This document shows positions 54,308 to 63,550 of a stretch of DNA of 64,000 nucleotides, piece by piece; the stretch's first letter is position 1, and each line of letters starts with the position of its first letter. The notes under the pieces are model-generated. The model worked only from the letters and a program-made list of their open reading frames with translations, was not told where the DNA came from and ran no database searches. The DNA comes from Archaeoglobaceae archaeon (GTDB taxonomy: Archaea > Halobacteriota > Archaeoglobi > Archaeoglobales > Archaeoglobaceae). The translations under genes and the position numbers were made by a program. The stretch is taken from positions 1 to 64,000 of the forward strand of contig WAPX01000059.1 of assembly GCA_015520485.1 (NCBI GenBank), written 5' to 3'.

Positions 54308-55663
54308 TTAGCTGAGAATGCTTTTAACTACCTCCATTCCCATTTCGAGTAACTCTTTAGCCTTTTTTTCAGACTTCGATTCTGCCATTATTCTCGCTAT
54401 TGGTTCAGTTCCCGAAGGCCTGATGAGTATCCACCCGTCCTCGTATTCGACTCTTGCTCCATCCGTAAAGTCGGCATCCGGGAATTTTTCCTTTAAACCC
54501 TCGAGCAGTTTGAGCTTGTCCCTGCACGGGACTTTTGCTTTAAGTGTAACGTACTTTGGAATGTCCTTCACAAGCTCCGACAGTTTTTTACCTTCCTTTG
54601 CCATCAATTCGAGAACTCTCGACAGGCTCATGGCTCCGTCCCTCGCAAGCAGGTGTTCTGGAAAGACCAGTCCTCCATTACCTTCCCCTCCAAAAACAGC
54701 ACCCGTTTTGAGCATAGTTTCCGCAACAACGGGCGATCCAACTGCAGTGTAGATGACTTTTCCACCAGCCTCTCTGACAGCATCCTCAACGCACTTGGAC
54801 GAGGAAACTGGAGTGACAACGATACCTCCACCGTTCTTTTCCACGTAGTACTTTGCCATCAGCGCGAGCATAACGTCTTCGCTTACAAACTCTCCTCTCT
54901 CGTCCACAAAGGTGGCTCTGTCTGCATCGCCGTCGTGAGCCACACCAATGTCGGCTTTGGAGTCTCTAACGCATTGCATGAGGAATTCAACGTTCTCTTT
55001 TACAGGTTCCGGATTTCTGCATGGAAACGTACCGTCCGGATGGGCGTTAATGCTTATACATCTGCAGCCGAGCCTTCTGAGCAGTTCGGGACTCGTAACG
55101 CATCCAGCTCCGTTTCCACAGTCGAGAACGACTTTAAACTTTTTCTCCGAAATCGCATCAATGTCAACTTTTTCCATTATGCCCTCTATGTAAGTTCTTC
55201 TGCAATCCTCCACGTATACTTTGCCGACTTTATCCCACGGTACGATTCTGTAAGACTTGCTGAGGTACATTCTTTCACTCTCTTCGTCCATTGACCTCGT
55301 GAACTCTCTGCCGTCCTCCTGTATGAACTTTATACCGTTGTACTGTCTTGGATTGTGGCTCGCAGTTACGACAACTCCACCGGAAAGATCTTTTCTGCAC
55401 TTGACGTAGTACTGAAGGGCTGGAGTTGGTACGAGCCCCAGATCAACAACATCACAGCCGGCTGACGTTATTCCAGCGGTAACGGCACTCTTGAACATGG
55501 GGCTTGATAATCTGGCGTCCATTCCAACTGCGAGCGTTCCGTCTCTCAAAGTTGCTATTACTCTGCCGAGGTTAACAGCCATTTCCACAGTTAATTCTTC
55601 GTTGGCAATCCCTCTAACGCCGTCAGTACCGAAGAGCTTACCTGCTCCACCAATTCGAGTCAT
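54308..55663 (-). CDS. glmM: Phosphoglucosamine/phosphohexose mutase
   Basis: 451 residues. Family marks: GKLFGTDGVRGIAN, the phosphoserine loop VVTASHNPRQYNGIKF, metal loop AHDGDADRATFVD, sugar loop FGGEGNGG, and phosphate-binding RPSGTEPIARIMAES. In archaea these enzymes interconvert glucosamine-, mannose- or glucose-phosphates; GlmM activity is the closest name, though the exact sugar is not certain. Confidence 0.92.
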   Translation of the reverse strand: MTRIGGAGKLFGTDGVRGIANEELTVEMAVNLGRVIATLRDGTLAVGMDARLSSPMFKSAVTAGITSAGCDVVDLGLVPTPALQYYVKCRKDLSGGVVVTASHNPRQYNGIKFIQEDGREFTRSMDEESERMYLSKSYRIVPWDKVGKVYVEDCRRTYIEGIMEKVDIDAISEKKFKVVLDCGNGAGCVTSPELLRRLGCRCISINAHPDGTFPCRNPEPVKENVEFLMQCVRDSKADIGVAHDGDADRATFVDERGEFVSEDVMLALMAKYYVEKNGGGIVVTPVSSSKCVEDAVREAGGKVIYTAVGSPVVAETMLKTGAVFGGEGNGGLVFPEHLLARDGAMSLSRVLELMAKEGKKLSELVKDIPKYVTLKAKVPCRDKLKLLEGLKEKFPDADFTDGARVEYEDGWILIRPSGTEPIARIMAESKSEKKAKELLEMGMEVVKSILS

Positions 55664-55833
55664 ACTTAATTTTTAGTCCTTTAAACTATATTTTCTTTTT
55701 TGCTTTTTCCAGCCTGTTAATTTTTGATTTCTAACGATTTCTGATTTTTACTGCGCTCTTCTGTACCGTCTTCTGTACAGTAAAACTGCAAGTGTAAAAA
55801 TTACAAAAAATTAATTTTTAGATAATTTAACCT

Positions 55834-56778
55834 TTATTTAACCCTGTAAACGTAAGCAACATCTCCGTCCACAACAAAGTAGCTGTCGCCTTTTTTCATC
55901 ACCGGCTTGTCCAGAAGCTCAAAAATCTTTCTGAGGTCTTTTTCACTGCTTAAAACTACTGCTTTTTTCCCGTTCAATTCAACGTCCTCACACTCAACGG
56001 CGTATTTGTCTATCTCCCTCGTACTTTGTCTTCTAATCCTTAAATACGAGGAGTAAGCAAACAGAGGTAAAACAAAGGCTAACAGGGTTGAAGACATTCT
56101 GAGCTTGGAAACTTCAACACCGTACCCGAGAACGTCAGCTCTGTTCTCCACAGTTCTACTGAAAAACTTCGGCTTCCTGAGCCTGTGTTCCGCGTTCGTG
56201 AAGTGTAACAATCCGGAATCTCTGATCAGGGAAAAATCGTGTTTAAAGGACCCGTTGTTTACTGTAACTTCAAAGGAGATTGCGTGTTTCAGACTGCTGA
56301 CTTTCAGTTCACCGAGAGTTCTCGAAATTTTTCTGTTCAGTTCAGACACGTTTAAAGCGTAGCTCGCAGTAAAACTCTTGTTAAAGCTTCCGTTCTTTTC
56401 AAATATTCTATCCTCCCACAGTGTATATCTGCTTTTACCGAGCGTAACGAAGTACGTAACCACGCCCTTGAAAGTGTAATTTCCGGTTTTTGCCGGCACG
56501 CTGCTGAAAGTGTAGTTCAGCACCAGAGTTTTTACCAGAGAAGACGGATAGTACTTCATGCTCCTGCTGCTTCCGTAGAACCTGTTATCTTTAAAATACG
56601 CTTTATGTTTTAAAAGTCCATTTTCAACTTCGTAACCCTTCACGGATTTAACTACTTTCTCTGCCGGCATGGTCCAGGAAAGAGCTGCGAGAGAAAGAAC
56701 GATAGTGCAGACTAACAGTATCGAGAATACACAGTTTTTGCTCATAATCTTTTTTATATGGTTTCTAATTCCAGTACT
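55834..56778 (-). CDS. DUF5305-like membrane protein of the secretion island
   Basis: About 314 residues from ATG 56778, six bases after AGGTGCTG. One N-terminal membrane helix (NCVFSILLVCTIVLSLAALS), a beta-rich outer domain with PAKTGNYTFKGVVTYFVTLG, a second helix near 230-250 (LLAFVLPLFAYSSYLRIR) and a small cytosolic end. This layout matches the archaeal DUF5305 family, which often stands beside signal peptidases and TasA-like proteins, as here. Confidence 0.7.
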   Translation of the reverse strand, partial: STGIRNHIKKIMSKNCVFSILLVCTIVLSLAALSWTMPAEKVVKSVKGYEVENGLLKHKAYFKDNRFYGSSRSMKYYPSSLVKTLVLNYTFSSVPAKTGNYTFKGVVTYFVTLGKSRYTLWEDRIFEKNGSFNKSFTASYALNVSELNRKISRTLGELKVSSLKHAISFEVTVNNGSFKHDFSLIRDSGLLHFTNAEHRLRKPKFFSRTVENRADVLGYGVEVSKLRMSSTLLAFVLPLFAYSSYLRIRRQSTREIDKYAVECEDVELNGKKAVVLSSEKDLRKIFELLDKPVMKKGDSYFVVDGDVAYVYRVK

Positions 56779-56811
56779 CATATACAGCACCTGCTGAAAA
56801 ATTAATTACTG

Positions 56812-57171
56812 TTAATTACACTCAATCTTCAAATTGATTGCAGCACTGCCGCCATCCCAGTAAGCTTTAAGCAGTACCGGGGCAAAAGTTACGTTTCTTG
56901 CATGACCTGTAATAGTTAAACTTCCACCCGGAGGTATTGCAAAAGTTCTGGAATCCAGACTGACGTTAGAGCATTCTGGAGTTAAATACACGTAAACGTC
57001 TTTGTTTTCCCACAGTCTGTTGTACACGTTAACCGTTATGTTGCCCCTGACACACTTTTCGTTAACAGCTATGTAGCTGTGATTTAATCCAACCACATTT
57101 ACAACTATGCTTCTACCTCCAAAGAATGCCGTACAGGCGAGTAACAGCGCAAGGGCGAGCAACAACTTCAT
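56812..57171 (-). CDS. Small exported protein of the secretion island
   Basis: 119 residues. Signal peptide KLLLALALLLACTAFFGG, then a beta-sandwich-like domain with VNVYNRLWENKDVYVYLTPE and PPGGSLTITGHARNVT. It has four Cys in all, two or three in the mature part. GGAGG before the ATG; overlaps the signal peptidase end by four bases. No family recognised. Confidence 0.7.
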   Translation of the reverse strand: MKLLLALALLLACTAFFGGRSIVVNVVGLNHSYIAVNEKCVRGNITVNVYNRLWENKDVYVYLTPECSNVSLDSRTFAIPPGGSLTITGHARNVTFAPVLLKAYWDGGSAAINLKIECN

Positions 57172-58175
57172 ACAAACCTCCTCCTGAACTTAAATACGAC
57201 TTCATCTCCACTACCCGTTGCCAAGTAAACCAGTGAAAGAATTGAAGCAAACTCAGCGGAAAAAGCTAGAAGCGGTAAGCGGGGATCGTATTTTGCCATT
57301 TCAACTATCACTTTTTCAGGCAGTGTGTATGGATATCTGTAAATATTAATATTTTCTACATACAATCTTGTATCTAATGGAACTTTTACTTTTGCTTTAA
57401 TAATTTTATTTTTGTTCCATAAAACAAATGCAGTATCATTCAGAACAACTCTGCTGCTTTCAGCGTTTAGAACGCAAATCGAAGGAATCGGTGTTTTCTT
57501 TACTGTGAAGTTTTCCTCGAAGCTTGATCCCGGAAGGTACCATCCTTCTCTCTGCCCTCCCGCAACGGTTGAAGCGTAATCAAAGCTGATCAGACTCCAT
57601 GTACTGGTTATCGCGATCAGCAGAACCGCTACAGTTAAAGCGGAAATGATCGTGTAAAGTGTTCTGTACCTTACAACAATCTTTTTTCCTTTTTTCCTTT
57701 TTTTCTCCTTTGCAGTTATGAGCAGAGAACCCGCTGCGAGCAGCGCGAAAGCGACGTACAGGTTGTGGATTTTACCCGTGTACTTGGCTATTTTTTCTAT
57801 GTACACTCCAACTTTCGGGATTTTTACGGGTTCTCCGTTTACCGTTACAACAGTACCGGCTACATCTGACATCCTTACGGGATTCGTAGCTTTCTGGTCA
57901 GTAGCGACGTTGTTGTCTCCTTTTGTTATGTATCCGCCGCTGACCTCAGCGTAAACCCTGTGCACAGTCCAGTGACCGTTCAGTTTGAAGACGATTATCT
58001 GCCCAACGCCTCCCTTGGAAAGGGGATTTATGAAGAACAGATCTCCGACATCGAGTGTTGGCCTCATGCTGCCCGAAGTAACGTAGGACATCAGTACCGG
58101 TCTGTCGAGGGCAAAACCCGCAATTGATGTGGCAATGAATCCTACTAGCAGTAGTGTTAACAGTCTGGAAAACAT
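57168..58175 (-). CDS. Signal peptidase I with extra membrane domain
   Basis: 335 residues. SPase core: SYVTSGSMRPTLDVGD (catalytic Ser36), TVHRVY (His near 72, the archaeal replacement for Lys) and ITKGDNNVATD (Asp). After it come a helix (LYVAFALLAAGSLLI), a Lys-rich linker, another helix and an outer domain with a last helix, beyond the usual archaeal length. Probably processes the two TasA-like proteins upstream; inferred from the operon. Confidence 0.88.
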   Translation of the reverse strand: MFSRLLTLLLVGFIATSIAGFALDRPVLMSYVTSGSMRPTLDVGDLFFINPLSKGGVGQIIVFKLNGHWTVHRVYAEVSGGYITKGDNNVATDQKATNPVRMSDVAGTVVTVNGEPVKIPKVGVYIEKIAKYTGKIHNLYVAFALLAAGSLLITAKEKKRKKGKKIVVRYRTLYTIISALTVAVLLIAITSTWSLISFDYASTVAGGQREGWYLPGSSFEENFTVKKTPIPSICVLNAESSRVVLNDTAFVLWNKNKIIKAKVKVPLDTRLYVENINIYRYPYTLPEKVIVEMAKYDPRLPLLAFSAEFASILSLVYLATGSGDEVVFKFRRRFV

Positions 58176-58213
58176 AGTATATCACCAAAAAATTAAAAAA
58201 AGTTAAAGTTTGA

Positions 58214-58756
58214 TTACGGACACTTCTGTGCCTGAATGTCCATGTTGACCTGATGCATTCCAAAGCTTTCACACGTGTTGTTGAATACGAGGCCTACCTT
58301 TACTGGAGTTCCGTGCTGAACGACGAACTGAATCTGGGTTCCAGGGTTGGCTATGCTTGCCGTTCCGTTATTGTAGTAAGTTCCCGCGAAGACCTCAACT
58401 CCGCTGTTTGTTGGAACGGAAATCGTTACACATATCGGAAAGTCTCCTTTGCTGTTCTCCCACAGTTCGTTGCTGACTTCGAACACTTCTTCGAATACGT
58501 AGGTGGAGTTGTGACTCATACCCACTCCACCCCCACTCGGGTAATTGGGGTTATTGGGGCTTATGTCTATCAGCAGCTTACCGTTGTTCAGGTAGGAGTA
58601 GTTCTGCAAAGGTTTGAGGTCTATAAACTCGTTATCGTCAGCAGTGATGTTGACAGTCATCTTTCTGTCCGCTTTGTAATACCTGAAGTTAGCACCAGCA
58701 CTCACGGTTAAAGTCAGGCCAACTATCAGGAGCAGTAAACCAATTGCCTTTTTCAT
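58214..58756 (-). CDS. TasA/DUF1102-like exported protein 1
   Basis: 180 residues from ATG 58756 with GAGGTGAG upstream. Signal peptide KKAIGLLLLIVGLTLTVSAGANF, then YKADRKMTVNITADDNEFIDL and the EVFEVSNELWENS segment. It is a paralogue of the next gene. This layout is that of archaeal DUF1102 proteins, distant relatives of TasA/camelysin filament subunits; assembly into fibres is inferred. Confidence 0.75.
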   Translation of the reverse strand: MKKAIGLLLLIVGLTLTVSAGANFRYYKADRKMTVNITADDNEFIDLKPLQNYSYLNNGKLLIDISPNNPNYPSGGGVGMSHNSTYVFEEVFEVSNELWENSKGDFPICVTISVPTNSGVEVFAGTYYNNGTASIANPGTQIQFVVQHGTPVKVGLVFNNTCESFGMHQVNMDIQAQKCP

Positions 58757-58782
58757 CCACACTCACCTCTCAACTCACAAAC

Positions 58783-59364
58783 TTACTCCAGAAACTGCAG
58801 CTCAGCTGGCTCAGTTCCGAGCCTGTATGCTTTTACAGTCATCCTTGCATTCCACACGTCTCCCGGACTGTCGCCATCAGCGCTCAGGTCAACTCCTATT
58901 TTCTTTGATTGTCCGGGATGCAGCACGAAACAGACGTCCTTCCTCGCAGTGTCACTGGATGTTGCAAGAGTCTGGCTCTGCACGGAGTAAACGCCACCCT
59001 GCGGGCAGTAGAATTCGATGCTGGAAAGGTTGGAAGTTATTCTAACAACTATTGTCGTGTTTTCCCACAGGTCATTGCTCACCTCAAAAACCTCGTTAAA
59101 GTTGTACTCACTTGCCGGACTGATACCGTTACCGTATCCGGGATAGTTGGGGTTGTGCGGGGAGAAGTCAAGCACGAGTTCTCCGTTGTTTGTATCAATG
59201 TAAGCGTATGGTTGTATCGGTTTCAGGTTTATCAGTTCCGCGTCGTCGGTTGTTATATTCCAATGTATGCTTCTACTGGCGTTGTAGTCGTTGAAAGTAG
59301 CACCTACCCCTACTGCGAGGCAGATTGCTACCAGAATGCCCAGAATTCCTAACGATTTTTTCAA
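58783..59364 (-). CDS. TasA/DUF1102-like exported protein 2
   Basis: 193 residues. The TTG at 59364 is six bases after GAGGTG and gives KKSLGILGILVAICLAVG, in line with the paralogue; GTG 59373 is nearer the ribosome site. The mature part shares YNASRSIHWNITTDDAELINL, DFSPHNPNYPGYGNG and EVFEVSNDLWENT with protein 1. It is the first gene of the secretion island. Confidence 0.75.
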   Translation of the reverse strand: MKKSLGILGILVAICLAVGVGATFNDYNASRSIHWNITTDDAELINLKPIQPYAYIDTNNGELVLDFSPHNPNYPGYGNGISPASEYNFNEVFEVSNDLWENTTIVVRITSNLSSIEFYCPQGGVYSVQSQTLATSSDTARKDVCFVLHPGQSKKIGVDLSADGDSPGDVWNARMTVKAYRLGTEPAELQFLE

Positions 59365-59497
59365 TTTCGACACCTCACCTACAATAGCTTCTTGATTTTG
59401 AAAATATATATAATGATATGAAAATTAAGTTAGAGTCTTAGTTAATAAACTGTATTATGTATTACGAATACTTACTTAAAATTAGAAGGTTAGATAA

Positions 59498-60084
59498 GAA
59501 GGTGAGAACTGTCAAGATAAACGCCACCAGTAATTATATAATGCTACAAAACTCTCTAACCAGCTCTGCATTCGAAAAACTCCTAGAAATCTATTCCAGA
59601 ACCTCTTCGTCCTCTCCTTCAACTGTATTTCTCTCACCGAACGTGCCTGTATTTTAAACAACTTTGTAAAGCCTGTACAGAATCCCCTGTCAACAACAAC
59701 TTCTGGCTTGTTTTCGCAGTATTTGACTTCTCTCAAAACGTAAGCTTCAAAGTTCCCTATGCTTTCAGAAGCCTATGGTTAAGCCCTCTTTGTATCTACG
59801 TCTACAGCAGCCCAAACAAAGATTAATTTCTTCTCCAGCTTAATTTTGGTTTCGTCTATCGCTATTAACCTTCTTTCCGGTTGCTTTAAGACTTTCTTGA
59901 GTCTGTGATTAGATTCTGACCTATTCGTGACTTATCTCCTCAAAAAGAGATAAGAATTGACTTGTTTCTGAAGAAAGACCGAAGAAGTATAATAAAACTA
60001 ATATCTTTAACTCTATACCTTCCTTATTCCTTCGAAGCTTGTAGCCTTAACGTAGTCCACTAACTGCCTTAAGGTAGGTTGCAT
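59498..60084 (-). pseudogene. IS6-like transposase relic, copy C
   Basis: Almost the full transposase can be read in broken frames: [39 protein letters not shown], a [19 protein letters not shown] segment (first catalytic Asp), REVKYCENKPEVVVDRGF (second Asp) and KERTKRFWNRF to YNYWWRLS. Several stops and frameshifts. This is the most complete copy of the family in the window and shows what copies A, B and the 37346 fragment came from. Confidence 0.7.
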
Positions 60085-60275
60085 ATCTTTTATTTAGTTT
60101 ATTTATTTTTTATCCCTATTCTTGACGCTCTCCGGTGGCTACAGAAAAGGTATTTAATTTCGTTCACACTGGCTGTAAAAAAAGATCTGCCCGCAAGAAA
60201 TAAACTAAAACGCTCTAAAATCATAATTAGAACCTGCAAAGGAGTTTTAAACCTGATTATTTAAGCTTTAAAGGT

Positions 60276-60503
60276 TTAATCTCTAAACTCCTCCTCCATC
60301 TTGCTTTTACTACTGAGTTTCTTTTCAGCCTCCTTCTCCAGCTTTTCAGCCTCTAATAGCTCTCTGTACTCACCCTCCGTTAGCTCGAGAATAACTGAAC
60401 CGATATATCCGCAGTTTTTACACACGTATTTGCCGGTGATACCACCCGTGTCGAGAGTTACGTCCTTTGACTTGCATACAGGGCACACGAGAATTTTCTT
60501 CAT
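60276..60503 (-). CDS. Zinc-ribbon protein
   Basis: 75 residues: KKILVCPVCKSKDVTLDTGG, YVCKNCGYIGSVILEL, then a charged coiled-coil tail (EYRELLEAEKLEKEAEKKL). A single CxxC/CxxC ribbon. Divergent from the next gene by 50 bases. Function unknown; may bind nucleic acid. Confidence 0.8.
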   Translation of the reverse strand: MKKILVCPVCKSKDVTLDTGGITGKYVCKNCGYIGSVILELTEGEYRELLEAEKLEKEAEKKLSSKSKMEEEFRD

Positions 60504-60553
60504 TGATTCAGGTAGTGGAACCAGTTATATACTCCTTTCGCTCTTCTGTAAAC

Positions 60554-60832
60554 ATGCTCAGAAAGGTTAGGGTTACCGCCGACGACTTTGAGAGCTGGCT
60601 CAGGGAGAGGGGTTACGCAAAGATGATGGGTGAGGAAAATTTGAGGATATACCTGAATAAAGGAATGGCCGGACTGTTCTTTTCCAACAGCAACCTTTTG
60701 ATGAGCTGTCTGTTTGCGAAGCTCGGCATGCCATCGGAAAGAGTCGCCGAAAAGGTGAGAAGTGAAGTTGGAAGGAACGTTAAGAAAATTTACGCCGATA
60801 GCTACACGCTCGAAATAGAATTTGGAAATTGA
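60554..60832 (+). CDS. Conserved-looking hypothetical protein before trm56
   Basis: 92 residues from ATG 60554 ([20 protein letters not shown]). Alternating helix/strand pattern with [20 protein letters not shown] and a C-terminal [13 protein letters not shown]. Not recognised. It ends 16 bases before trm56 and is probably co-transcribed. Confidence 0.7.
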   Translation: MLRKVRVTADDFESWLRERGYAKMMGEENLRIYLNKGMAGLFFSNSNLLMSCLFAKLGMPSERVAEKVRSEVGRNVKKIYADSYTLEIEFGN

Positions 60833-60848
60833 TTGCCCGAGGTTCTGT

Positions 60849-61406
60849 ATGCAGAGGATTTACGTTCTGAGAATTGGCCACAGACCGGAAAGGGATAAGA
60901 GAGTTTCCACCCACGTTGCACTGACTGCAAGAGCGTTTGGAGCGTGTGGAATCTACTTTGATGTGGAAGACCCGAAACTGTTTGAGAGTATTGAGGACGT
61001 TTGCAGCAGGTGGGGTAAAAATAATGGGTTTTGCGAATTTTTTGTAGAAAAGCGCAGCTGGAAATCTCTCCTGAGAAACTTTGATGGTTTAAAGGTACAC
61101 CTGACTATGTACGGTAAACCTCTAACGGAAAAACTGGATGTTATAAGAGCAGCAAAGAAAGTTCTCGTCGTCGTTGGGGCGGAAAAGGTACCCGCAGAGG
61201 TTTACGAGCTTTCAGATTTAAACGTTGCAATAGGTAACCAGCCCCACAGCGAGGTAGCAGCCTTGGCAGTCTTTCTGGACAGAATTCTCAATGTAACTTT
61301 CAGCCTCGAATTCAGAGACGCAAAGATTAGAGTTAAACCGAGTGAAAAAGGAAAGTGCGTTGTCAAATCTTCTGAAGAGAACAAAAAGGGAGAAGAAAAA
61401 TTATAA
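60849..61406 (+). CDS. trm56: tRNA (cytidine56-2'-O)-methyltransferase Trm56
   Basis: Archaeal SPOUT enzyme methylating C56 in the tRNA T-loop. [47 protein letters not shown] and [20 protein letters not shown] are diagnostic. The start ATG 60849 follows GAGG; the frame extends nine codons. 185 residues with a short Lys-rich end. Its stop is five bases from the convergent RuBisCO end. Confidence 0.94.
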   Translation: MQRIYVLRIGHRPERDKRVSTHVALTARAFGACGIYFDVEDPKLFESIEDVCSRWGKNNGFCEFFVEKRSWKSLLRNFDGLKVHLTMYGKPLTEKLDVIRAAKKVLVVVGAEKVPAEVYELSDLNVAIGNQPHSEVAALAVFLDRILNVTFSLEFRDAKIRVKPSEKGKCVVKSSEENKKGEEKL

Positions 61407-61411
61407 AGGAA

Positions 61412-62827
61412 TTATATATACCACGATATCTTCTTTATAAATTCGATTCCCCTTCTAACAGCCATTTCGTCGAGCAAATCTTTTCTCTTCTCAAACTCCA
61501 GTCTCTTTCTCACGCTCTCCGGATCCATGTATCCCCACTTCTCCATCGCCTCCTTCAGCTCCCTGTGCTTTTCAGCGTACTCCACCAGACTCGACCCCTC
61601 AACAACAGCTTCAGCGGCCTGTCTCAGAGCTCTCGCTCCAGCGGAAGTGCCGCCCGGATGCCCGTGCACTCCTCCACCTGCCTGAATTGTAACGTTCCTC
61701 CCGTGAATGACAGTTAAGGCGTCAACTTTTGTTGGATCCAGTCCACCGGAGGCAACAGGCATTATTGGTTTTATGTGATCAGCAAACCTGAAGGCGAAGG
61801 AGCCGAGATAGAATTTTTCCTCGCCCTCCATGAATTCTGCAAGTTCGTGAAATCTCTTTATGAGCAGAGAACCCCCCTCCATCTTTCCGACGCCTGTACC
61901 AACGTGCAGCTGATCAACTCCTATCATTCTGTAGAGTTTTTCAAGCACCTGAAAGTTTACGCCGTAGTTTCCCCTGTGCCACGCAGCATATCCGGCTCTG
62001 TGAGCGTGCACTATCAGCCTGTGCTTTCTCGTCAGGTTTATCATGTACTCAAGAGCGGTAACTCCGAGAACGTAAACATCAAGCATTACGCAGTTGTGAC
62101 CCCTCTCAACTACCTTTTCGACCCTTTCAACCATTCTTTCTATCGAGGAGTCTGTTATGTTAACGCAGTAGATTTTTTTCTCCCCCGTTTCACTTTCAGC
62201 CCTATCCATTGCGTCAAAAACCGCGTTAAACCTCTCCTCCCACCTGCAGAAATCCTGATCAACGAGGTTCTCATCATCCTTAACGAGGTCGAGACCGTTG
62301 ACCCACGCGTTGTAGGCAACTTCAGCAAATTCTTCCGGTGCAAGACCGACCTTTGGCTTCACTATTGTTCCCACGTGAGGCCTTAAACTCCTGTCAGTTC
62401 CGACGTACTTTCTTATACCGTCCAGCCCCACCGCCGGACCCTTAAATAGCTTCTGGTACTTTTCCGGAAATACTATATCGAGAATGTACAGGCTCTCAAG
62501 CTCCTTCATCCCGAAGATGTTTCCGAGAACTGAAGCCTGAAACTGGTTAAAGTTCTTCAGGTCAAAGTGCTCGAGCGGGTAGGCTATGTAAACAAAACCC
62601 TCGTTTTCTCTGACCTTCTGAATCCTGAACACCCTTGCTCTGTAGTGCTCAAACACGTAGTCGTTCATCGTTTTGATGTCTGTCCACGTGCCAACAGACG
62701 ATTCAGAGGCTATTGCTTCCGCAAGTTTTTCGAGCTCGTACTTCCCGGAAGTGTAGAGCAGAACAACAAAATCGTTTTTGCCCGGTTCGTATTCGAAATC
62801 CAGATAAGAGTATCCCCCATATACCAT
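61412..62827 (-). CDS. rbcL: Form III ribulose-bisphosphate carboxylase
   Basis: Archaeal RuBisCO, thought to act in AMP salvage. About 471 residues: YLDFEYEPGKNDFVVLLYTS, GTIVKPKVGL (catalytic Lys), NGLDLVKDDENL (carbamylated Lys and metal ligands), HVGTGVGKMEGG (loop-6 side) and PVASGGLDPTKV. All key residues are present. ATG 62827 is chosen over GTG 62842 because a TATA box at 62850-62858 would put the GTG upstream of the transcript start. Confidence 0.95.
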   Translation of the reverse strand: MVYGGYSYLDFEYEPGKNDFVVLLYTSGKYELEKLAEAIASESSVGTWTDIKTMNDYVFEHYRARVFRIQKVRENEGFVYIAYPLEHFDLKNFNQFQASVLGNIFGMKELESLYILDIVFPEKYQKLFKGPAVGLDGIRKYVGTDRSLRPHVGTIVKPKVGLAPEEFAEVAYNAWVNGLDLVKDDENLVDQDFCRWEERFNAVFDAMDRAESETGEKKIYCVNITDSSIERMVERVEKVVERGHNCVMLDVYVLGVTALEYMINLTRKHRLIVHAHRAGYAAWHRGNYGVNFQVLEKLYRMIGVDQLHVGTGVGKMEGGSLLIKRFHELAEFMEGEEKFYLGSFAFRFADHIKPIMPVASGGLDPTKVDALTVIHGRNVTIQAGGGVHGHPGGTSAGARALRQAAEAVVEGSSLVEYAEKHRELKEAMEKWGYMDPESVRKRLEFEKRKDLLDEMAVRRGIEFIKKISWYI

Positions 62828-62849
62828 AAAGGTAATTATCACTATGAGC

Positions 62850-62858
62850 TATATTAAC
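62850..62858 (-). promoter_or_regulatory. TATA box for RuBisCO
   Basis: GTTAATATA on the minus strand, 23-31 bases before the ATG at 62827. It indicates a nearly leaderless message and fixes the start choice. Confidence 0.45.
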
Positions 62859-63059
62859 CTGTCGTCAAAAACGAAGATTTTTACAATATTTGCTTGGATT
62901 ACCAGCAGTTAAAGGGTAAGTTCGTTCTCCAGACCTCTTACCTCACAACCTTTTTTAGAGTTCGTATATCAGATCGCTCTTCCATGACCTCTGGTCGCAG
63001 ATTTTATTTTTTTATATTGTAATTTTATATTATTTTAAATGAGTATTAAGTATAGGAAT

Positions 63060-63305
63060 TTCTTAAATACTGTGAAAACGAGCCAGAAATCGTCGTTGAC
63101 GGAGGATACTGGTATTTATAGGTTCTAAAATGGGATTAAACTACAGGCACGTTTGGTAGAAACGCAGTTGAGGGGGTTCTTTTCGAGGTTTAAGGAGAGG
63201 ACGAAGAGGTTCTGGAACAAGTTTCCTTAAAAGTTCTTTTGAGTGCAGAGCTGGTTAGAGAATTTTATGGTTTTCTACAACTACTGGAGGTGGTTATCTC
63301 GACAC
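63060..63305 (+). pseudogene. IS transposase relic, copy B
   Basis: Fragments KYCENEPEIVVDGGYWYL, then YRH, RNAVEGV, EEVLEQVSLKVLLS-type shifted frames and YNYWRWLS read like the C-terminal half of the transposase at 59498-60084. DNA from 63190 matches 46950-47080 closely. Frame breaks show it is dead. The rest of the 62859-63550 gap is AT-rich and shows no gene. Confidence 0.65.
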
Positions 63306-63550
63306 CCTCAGCGCGGGGATATTACACGTCATTTTCAATAAGTTTAGGAATCGCTCTGCTCTGTTCGGACATTAGTTTTACTTCTAATCTATCCAGTGCT
63401 GAGGCATCGCTGAGCAACCTGATTTTAACATTTTTAACAGTGGAGCCAGTTGCAAATTGTATCCAACAAAATAAATAATGTTGTAAAAAACATTAAATAA
63501 AACCGCACAAAATATCTGAAAATCTGAAAACGTTTAACCACCAGCTGCTA

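Noticed and set aside
63239-63478. 79-codon plus-strand ORF in the gap before the YlbF gene
   Set aside because: Its first half is the transposase relic read in a shifted frame; no independent support.
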